Source: JAXGVG01 sp040773965 (GTDB lineage Bacteria; Pseudomonadota; Alphaproteobacteria; UBA9219). From it: a stretch of 10,838 nucleotides of DNA. Made by a program: the position numbers and the translations under genes. The notes beneath the pieces were generated by a model. The model saw only the letters and a program-made list of their open reading frames with translations. It was not told the origin of the DNA and ran no database searches. Positions within the stretch are counted from its first letter, which is position 1, and each line of letters begins with the position of its first letter. The stretch covers positions 1 through 10,838 of the forward strand of contig JAXGVG010000057.1 of the NCBI GenBank assembly GCA_040773965.1. Direction: 5' to 3'. Positions 6,507 to 10,838 of this stretch are shown piece by piece.

Positions 6507-7136
6507 ATGCCGAATGCCCTGCAAAGAAAGATGTTCAAAAGGCCCCGCGCTTTGTTCCGGTTAAATCGCGGTTTTTCTCTCATTGAGTTAAGCGTCGTTC
6601 TTCTCGTCATAACCCTGGTGCTCGGAGCTATCTGGGCGGCGGCGGGTTCCGTTTCGGACGAAGCGAAGCTTGGACAGGGCGTTGCTCAGGTATGGGAGAT
6701 TTCGGGCAAAATTCGCGACCTTTACACAGGGCAGAATTTATCGGTGGCGCAAAACACGGAGGCCATTGTTTGTGCCGGCGTTTTTCCAAAAGAAACGTTG
6801 TTGGGAACGGGCGCTTATTCCTGTGGCGCTCACCCGCCTCTCAATCCGTGGAGGGGGGCGATTGAAGCCACCGTCAATACAAACGGGACTTTCACCATTA
6901 CCTTCCGGGGACTGGAACCCCGGTTATGCGCGGAGCTTATCGCGAGAATTCCGGCAACAAGAAGGGCCGAGGCGACGCCGATGCAAGCGGGAGCGCCGGT
7001 CAATGTACATTATCTCAATGGGGCTGGAACGGTTATGGGAACGGATTTGGCCGGAATGTCCGTTACGCAAGTATTTAATAACGTCAGAGAAGGCGCGGGC
7101 AACTGCACGGGCGTCCGGTTTCTTTACAGTTTATAG
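6507..7136 (+). CDS. Type IV prepilin, PilS-like
   Basis: The 209-residue protein has a class III (prepilin) leader: a basic stretch ending RLNRG (Gly22), then FSLIELSVVLLVITLVLGAI. Prepilin peptidase would cut after Gly22, giving a mature N-terminal Phe and Glu at position 5 (Glu27), both needed for pilus assembly, with the hydrophobic helix at about 23-47. The soluble domain has NPWRGAIEATVNTNGTFTIT, RLCAELIARIP and a C-terminal GNCTGVRFLY, a pattern like PilS of type IVb/conjugative pili. Cys89, Cys106, Cys141 and Cys200 could form two disulfides. ATG 6507 has GGAGG (6495-6499) 7 bases upstream. No assembly ATPase, platform protein or prepilin peptidase is in the window, so it depends on a machine encoded elsewhere. 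A minor pseudopilin of a type II secretion system is the main alternative. It converges on olsB with 21 bases between, which include the palindrome GCGGCGCCGC (7136-7145). Confidence 0.85.
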   Translation: MPNALQRKMFKRPRALFRLNRGFSLIELSVVLLVITLVLGAIWAAAGSVSDEAKLGQGVAQVWEISGKIRDLYTGQNLSVAQNTEAIVCAGVFPKETLLGTGAYSCGAHPPLNPWRGAIEATVNTNGTFTITFRGLEPRLCAELIARIPATRRAEATPMQAGAPVNVHYLNGAGTVMGTDLAGMSVTQVFNNVREGAGNCTGVRFLYSL

Positions 7137-7157
7137 CGGCGCCGCAAGGAGCCGGGA

Positions 7158-8012
7158 TCAGGCCCCGTCCTTTTTGCCGGTGCGCTCATAGTGGCGCATA
7201 TAGCGGTTGGTAATAAGATCGGTTTTGACGATGATGCAGACGTCGGTCGTGTTGAAAGACTCGTCGATGACGGCGCCGTCGCCGACATAGCCGCCGACAC
7301 GCAAATAACCCTTGATGAGAGGCGGCAAGCTGTTGCCTCCGCTGCGCGGGTCCATTTTCATGTTGTCGAAGGCCTCGTCCGGGTTGAACGCCTCGCGCGG
7401 CATAAGCGCCATGTCGACATAACGTTCCGGCAAAGCCCTTGCGCGCAAGGCAGGGGGGGCAAGGTGGTGATAGTAAAGGTAAGACAGGGGCAGCGCCAGC
7501 GACCGGGGGTCCGTGCCGGGCAGGCTGGCGCATCCGAACATGAGGGTGATGTCGTAACGGAACATGTACGAAGCGAGTCCTCGCCACAACACCTGCATGA
7601 CCGTGCCGATGCGGTATTCGGGATCAATGCAGGAACGGCCAAGCTCAAGAATTTCACCCGGGTAATGGACGAGGGGCGCAATGTCGTATTCGCCGGCGGA
7701 GTAGAACGAACCTATTTGCGCGGCCACGTTGCGCCGGATCAGCCTGTACGTGCCGACGACCTGAGCGCCTTCGGGGCGGGCATGATCGAAAACAAGCAGG
7801 TGATCGCAATAATCGTCGTATTTATCGAAATCGCGACGGAGCGACGCCATTTCCGGCGTCGGCCTGGCGCCCATCTCGTCGTAAAAAACGCGGTACCGCA
7901 AAGCCTGGGCCGCATCGACTTCTTCGGCCTTTGCGGCAAGGCGCACTTCAAGGCTGCCCACCGTCAGGTCGTTGTCGAGCAGGCCCGCTATGTTTTCGGA
8001 AGTTAACGACAT
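7158..8012 (-). CDS. olsB: L-ornithine N-alpha-acyltransferase (ornithine lipid synthesis)
   Basis: OlsB-type GNAT-fold enzymes transfer a 3-hydroxyacyl group from acyl carrier protein to the alpha-amino group of ornithine, giving lyso-ornithine lipid; OlsA then adds a second acyl chain. The 284-residue product fits in size and motifs: LEVRLAAKAEEVDAAQALRY, RVFYDEMGARP, VVGTYRLIRR, EILELGRSCIDPEYR, then DITLMFGCASLPGTDP and a C-terminal PPLIKGYLRVGGYVGDGAV with TTDVCIIVKTD. It acts at the cytoplasmic face of the inner membrane. ATG 8012-8010 is preceded by AGGAAGGA a few bases upstream. No olsA is adjacent; in many alphaproteobacteria olsA and olsB are neighbours, so here it would lie elsewhere or be replaced. 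The related haemolysin-like acyltransferase label is the same family. Regulation is not evident; no clear promoter is seen in the 178-base gap upstream. Confidence 0.88.
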   Translation of the reverse strand: MSLTSENIAGLLDNDLTVGSLEVRLAAKAEEVDAAQALRYRVFYDEMGARPTPEMASLRRDFDKYDDYCDHLLVFDHARPEGAQVVGTYRLIRRNVAAQIGSFYSAGEYDIAPLVHYPGEILELGRSCIDPEYRIGTVMQVLWRGLASYMFRYDITLMFGCASLPGTDPRSLALPLSYLYYHHLAPPALRARALPERYVDMALMPREAFNPDEAFDNMKMDPRSGGNSLPPLIKGYLRVGGYVGDGAVIDESFNTTDVCIIVKTDLITNRYMRHYERTGKKDGA

Positions 8013-8139
8013 TTTTTCCTTCCTGCCTGGCGCATGACGAGACGTTAGGGTTCAAGACGCAGGTTTTGTGCCGTCATACCACAGAGATTCGAACAACGCC
8101 ATTCTTGATCCCTGAAGTCCCTAAAAACGGACGAACGGA

Positions 8140-8164
8140 ACAGGCCTCTGGAGGGCCTGTTTTT
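8140..8164 (+). terminator. Rho-independent terminator-like hairpin, U-tract on the plus strand
   Basis: ACAGGCC (8140-8146), a 7-base loop and GGCCTGT (8154-8160) form a perfect stem followed by TTTT (8161-8164). The U-tract suits a plus-strand transcript, yet no plus-strand gene lies upstream between 7136 and here. On the minus strand the hairpin lies 27-51 bases past the mucR stop but is followed only by TCCGTT. It may serve mucR imperfectly, or end an unrecognised plus-strand RNA. Confidence 0.6.
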
Positions 8165-8190
8165 GCTGGTTTCTAACGGGTCTTTGCAGG

Positions 8191-8631
8191 TCAGGCCGCT
8201 TTTTGTTTCGAGGTGCGGCGCGCCGTGCCAAGGCCGATTTGCTTGGCCAGCTTGCTGCGCTGTTTGGCGTAATTCGGGGCTACCATCGGATAATCGGGTC
8301 CCAAACCCCAGCGCTCGCGGTACTGGTCCGGCGTCAAGTTGAAAGACGTTTTCAGATGACGCTTGAGCATCTTGAGCTTTTTGCCGTCCTCAAGGCAAAC
8401 GATGTATTCCGGCGTAACCGAACGGCGGATCGGCACGGCCGGTTCGGTGCGGGCTTCGGTTGTTCCGGCCCCGGCGCCAATGCGGTTCAGGCTTTGGTAA
8501 ACCGTTGAAATCAAAGCCGGAAGATCGGCCTGGGCAACGTCGTTGTGGCCGACGTAAGAGGCGACGACTTGGGCGGTAAGGGTTAAAAGAGTTTCATTGA
8601 CGGGCGAATCGTGCGTGTTTTTCTCGGGCAT
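8191..8631 (-). CDS. mucR: MucR/Ros-family transcriptional regulator
   Basis: MucR/Ros proteins are alphaproteobacterial DNA-binding regulators with one zinc-finger-like domain; they bind AT-rich promoters, control exopolysaccharide, motility and cell-cycle genes, and commonly repress their own gene. The 146 residues have an N-terminal oligomerisation region (about 10-52: ETLLTLTAQVVASYVGHN and ALISTVYQSLNRI) and the DNA-binding region from about 70 to 125: VTPEYIVCLEDGKKLKMLKR, then LTPDQYRERWGL and YPMVAPNYAKQRSKLAK. Of the Ros zinc ligands, C79 and H92 are kept, the second cysteine is Asp82, and the last histidine position is Phe97 (Ser96 beside it). ATG 8631-8629 has GGAG 10 bases upstream. 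It is monocistronic in appearance, with an AT-rich promoter region upstream. No target in the window can be assigned. Confidence 0.93.
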   Translation of the reverse strand: MPEKNTHDSPVNETLLTLTAQVVASYVGHNDVAQADLPALISTVYQSLNRIGAGAGTTEARTEPAVPIRRSVTPEYIVCLEDGKKLKMLKRHLKTSFNLTPDQYRERWGLGPDYPMVAPNYAKQRSKLAKQIGLGTARRTSKQKAA

Positions 8632-8699
8632 TGGCCGGTAACTCCATTCAGTGATTTATCCTGATTTCTGCGCCGGAAGGCAGGAACAAGATGCGCGTT

Positions 8700-8729
8700 T
8701 TTATGCCTTTTTATTGTGCGTTATGTCAA
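8700..8729 (-). promoter_or_regulatory. Probable mucR promoter
   Basis: On the minus strand a consensus TTGACA (8729-8724) is followed after 17 bases by GCATAA (8706-8701), or after 18 by CATAAA (8705-8700). Transcription would start near 8693, about 60 bases before the mucR ATG. The surrounding 8700-8840 is strongly AT-rich, as expected for a MucR-autoregulated promoter. Confidence 0.5.
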
Positions 8730-8774
8730 GAGAACAATAATAAATCCTCTCTTTTTGTCACAAATAAGGCATAA
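8701..8774. repeat. Inverted repeat flanking the mucR promoter
   Basis: TTATGCCTT (8701-8709) and its exact reverse complement AAGGCATAA (8766-8774) lie 56 bases apart. The similarity continues inward in looser form (ATTGTG near 8713-8718 against CACAAAT at 8760-8766). The left arm overlaps the -10 element, and the right arm lies about 40 bases upstream of the -35. The arrangement could be a pair of regulator sites joined by looping, or chance in AT-rich DNA. Confidence 0.45.
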
Positions 8775-8897
8775 GAAACAAAAAAACGCGGCTATATTCT
8801 AAATTATTAAAAGCCAAACAAGCTTTTTATTGATTTTTCCACAGGCGGAAAGGGGACATACCGTCGCCCGGCGCGGAAATGCCGATATTTGTGGATA

Positions 8898-9626
8898 TCA
8901 GGCTTGGGGAAAAACGACTGTGCCTTCGCGCAATTCGCCGACGCGGTCCATGCGGCGCGCAAGATCGTAATTGTGCGTGGCCATTAGCAAACAAAGTCCT
9001 TGTGATTCAACGAGCTTTTCCAGAACCTCGAATACGTATTCTGCGGTATGGGGGTCGAGGTTGCCAGTCGGCTCGTCCGCAATGAGGAGTCTGGGGTTGT
9101 TGGCCAGCGCGCGCGCGATGGCCACGCGCTGCTGTTCGCCGCCGGACAGCCGCGCCGGCCTATGTTTGGCGCGGTTCGCAAGGCCGACAAGGGCCAGAAG
9201 CTCATCGGCGCGTTTCGCGGCGGCGCTTTCTTTCCGGCGGGCGATCATTTGCGGCAGGATGATGTTTTCGCGCGCGGAAAACTCCGGCAGCAGATGGTGA
9301 AACTGGTATACGAAACCGATGTATTCCCGACGCAAGGCCGTGCGTTCGGCGTCATGAATGTCCCCGGCGGAGGAGCCATTGACGAGGACGCTGCCACCAT
9401 CGGGTTTCTCGAGCAGACCGGCAATATGCAGCAGCGTCGATTTTCCCGATCCGCTGGGGCCGATCAGCGCTACCCTTTCGCCCGCACCCACGTTTAGCGA
9501 ACAACCGCGCAAAACCTCGAGCTTGTTCCCGGCTTGTGTGAAAGTGCGGCTAATATTTTGCAGCGACAGAACGGGTTCGCCAACATCCGTCATCCGATCC
9601 CTGTCTTCTGTTCCCTGATTACTCAT
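8898..9626 (-). CDS. lolD: Lipoprotein-releasing system ATP-binding protein LolD
   Basis: LolD is the ATPase of the LolCDE transporter, which extracts outer-membrane lipoproteins from the inner membrane and passes them to LolA. The 242 residues hold all ABC motifs: Walker A GPSGSGKST (56-64), Q-loop Q108 within FVYQFHHLLPEF, which is characteristic of LolD, signature LSGGEQQR (160-167), Walker B LLIADEPTGNLD (from 180) and the switch histidine H218. ATG 9626 overlaps the end of lolC by 8 bases and has GAGG 9 bases upstream, which suggests translational coupling. ATG 9593, with AGGGA upstream, would give 231 residues, nearer to E. coli LolD, and is a real alternative. It follows lolC in the same operon; 266 bases separate its stop from the start of mucR. 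Confidence 0.95.
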   Translation of the reverse strand: MSNQGTEDRDRMTDVGEPVLSLQNISRTFTQAGNKLEVLRGCSLNVGAGERVALIGPSGSGKSTLLHIAGLLEKPDGGSVLVNGSSAGDIHDAERTALRREYIGFVYQFHHLLPEFSARENIILPQMIARRKESAAAKRADELLALVGLANRAKHRPARLSGGEQQRVAIARALANNPRLLIADEPTGNLDPHTAEYVFEVLEKLVESQGLCLLMATHNYDLARRMDRVGELREGTVVFPQA

Positions 9627-10838
9627 AGCGCAAGGCCTCAACCGGATCGAGCCGCGCCGCGCGCCAGGACGGGTAGAGCGTGGCCAGGAAAGAAAGCGTC
9701 AGCGCCATGAGAACCACCTGCAGGACCTCGCCCCAGTCGATGACGGAGGGCAGGTGGGTCAGGAAATAGATTTCCGGCGAAAAAAGCTCTGTGTTCGTCA
9801 GGCGTTGAACGATCTGCCGCACGTTTTCGATGTTGTCCGCGACAAAAACGCCAAGACCGAGCCCCAATGCCGTGCCGAGAACGCCGATGCTGGCTCCGCT
9901 TAAAAAGAAAATGCGCATGACCATGCCGCGCGTGGCCCCCATTGTGCGGAGAATGGCGATATCGCGCCCCTTGTCCTTTACCAGCATGATGAGGCCAGAA
10001 ATTATGTTGAAAGCCGCCACCAGAATGATCAGCGTAAGGATCAAAAACATGACATTCCGCTCGACCTGCAGGGCCGTGAAGAAGCTCGCGTTGCTTTGCT
10101 GCCAGTCGAGAAGGCGCGTTTCCGTCCGGCCCAACGCTTCGACAACATCCATTTTAATGGCATCGAATTTATGTGGGGTCTTGACGAAAAGTTCCAGCGA
10201 CGAAACGCCCGTGCCGGTGCGGAAAAAAATCTGTGCGGCTTCAAGAGGCATGAAAATAAAGCCATTGTCGTATTCGAACATGCCGACATCGAAAACGGCA
10301 GCGATGGGATAAGCCCGCATGCGGGGTGCAGAGCCGAAAACGGTCGTCTTGCTTGTGGGCGAAATGAGAGTCAGCGTGTCGCCGTCGCGAACGCCCAAAC
10401 GCTGCGCCATGCGTTTACCAATCACGATTTTATCGTCGCCGAAATCGTCCAGCGAGCCTTCGACGATGTGTTTCATAATAATCGGGCGTTGGCGGAATAA
10501 TTCAGGCGCGACGCCGCGCACGAGCGCGCCGGAAGCCGCGCCGTCTTTGGTGATAAGCGTTTGCCCTTCGACCGAGGGCGAAACTTCAAGAACGCCGGGA
10601 ACCTTTTTAATTTTTTCGGCGAGGGGCGCATAATCGAACAGCATGCCGTCAACAGCATAGACATTCATGTGGCCGTTAAGGCCCAGCACGCGGTCGAACA
10701 AATCGGCGCGAAAGCCGTTCATCACCGACATGACGACAATAAGCGTAGCCACGCCCAGCCCGATGCCAAGCAGCGAAAACCAGCTGATGACGGAAATAAA
10801 GCCTTCTTGCCGTCGCGCTCTTAAATAGCGCATCGCCA
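9619..10838 (-). CDS. lolC: Lipoprotein-releasing system permease LolC/LolE, lacking its first residues at the window edge
   Basis: This is the membrane subunit of the lipoprotein-release ABC transporter. The visible part begins MRYLRARRQEGFISVISWFS; family members usually have several more residues before this point, so the true start is probably beyond 10838. From the Met at 10833 there are 404 residues: a first membrane helix (about 12-36), a large periplasmic domain (about 40-258), then three helices at about 260-285, 305-335 and 368-388 forming the FtsX/MacB-like permease domain. It ends LATLYPSWRAARLDPVEALRYE, the usual C-terminus of this family. In alphaproteobacteria a single LolC/E-type protein often forms a homodimer (LolF-like), so the symbol is by family only. 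It is immediately upstream of lolD with overlapping reading frames. Confidence 0.93.
   Translation of the reverse strand, partial: AMRYLRARRQEGFISVISWFSLLGIGLGVATLIVVMSVMNGFRADLFDRVLGLNGHMNVYAVDGMLFDYAPLAEKIKKVPGVLEVSPSVEGQTLITKDGAASGALVRGVAPELFRQRPIIMKHIVEGSLDDFGDDKIVIGKRMAQRLGVRDGDTLTLISPTSKTTVFGSAPRMRAYPIAAVFDVGMFEYDNGFIFMPLEAAQIFFRTGTGVSSLELFVKTPHKFDAIKMDVVEALGRTETRLLDWQQSNASFFTALQVERNVMFLILTLIILVAAFNIISGLIMLVKDKGRDIAILRTMGATRGMVMRIFFLSGASIGVLGTALGLGLGVFVADNIENVRQIVQRLTNTELFSPEIYFLTHLPSVIDWGEVLQVVLMALTLSFLATLYPSWRAARLDPVEALRYE

Noticed and set aside
7191..8006. Open frame of 271 codons on the plus strand opposite olsB
   Set aside because: It mirrors the olsB frame, has no motif or ribosome binding site, and olsB matches its family over its full length.
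8086..8094. GATTCGAAC, like the T-loop of a tRNA on the minus strand
   Set aside because: The flanking bases do not form a T-stem, and no acceptor, D or anticodon arm can be drawn around it.
8835..8898. Two DnaA-box-like sites (TTTTCCACA at 8835-8843 and ATATCCACA on the minus strand at 8898-8890) next to AT-rich DNA
   Set aside because: Each has one mismatch from TTATCCACA, only two are present, and no origin-associated gene is nearby; not enough for an origin.

Overview
The window looks like chromosomal DNA of a moderately GC-rich alphaproteobacterium. The evidence is a MucR/Ros-family regulator, an OlsB-type ornithine acyltransferase, LolC/LolD proteins of alphaproteobacterial wording, and a thrS-infC pair. 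The exact lineage cannot be fixed from this sequence. I see no insertion sequence, CRISPR array, rRNA or convincing tRNA.

Layout, left to right. Positions 1-313 (minus) hold the N-terminal part of an FAD-dependent NADH oxidase / CoA-disulfide-reductase-family flavoprotein that runs off the left edge. A 334-base gene-free stretch follows. Positions 648-3071 (plus) encode an 807-residue exported protein: signal peptide, one fibronectin type III domain, then a roughly 300-residue unit present twice, probably twelve beta-propeller blades of about 50 residues. Convergent to it, on the minus strand, are infC (IF3) and, upstream of infC, thrS (threonyl-tRNA synthetase). The best infC start appears to be the rare codon ATC.

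Divergent from thrS, a probable two-gene unit on the plus strand encodes (i) a low-molecular-weight phosphatase / thioredoxin-type arsenate-reductase homologue whose nucleophilic cysteine and second redox cysteine are both serine, and (ii) a PilS-like type IV prepilin. The shared thrS/phosphatase-like intergenic region carries a perfect 14-bp palindrome. Then on the minus strand come olsB (membrane ornithine lipids), mucR behind an AT-rich promoter region with an inverted repeat, and lolD-lolC (lipoprotein release from the inner membrane), with lolC running off the right edge.

Most of the window is housekeeping: translation (thrS, infC) and cell envelope (olsB, lolC, lolD). The less ordinary material is the duplicated FN3/propeller protein, the serine-substituted ArsC-like protein linked to a lone prepilin, the non-canonical infC start, and the two operator-like symmetric elements. 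I see no multi-gene defence or mobile system. The best candidate for something undescribed is the ArsC-like/prepilin pair with its palindrome.
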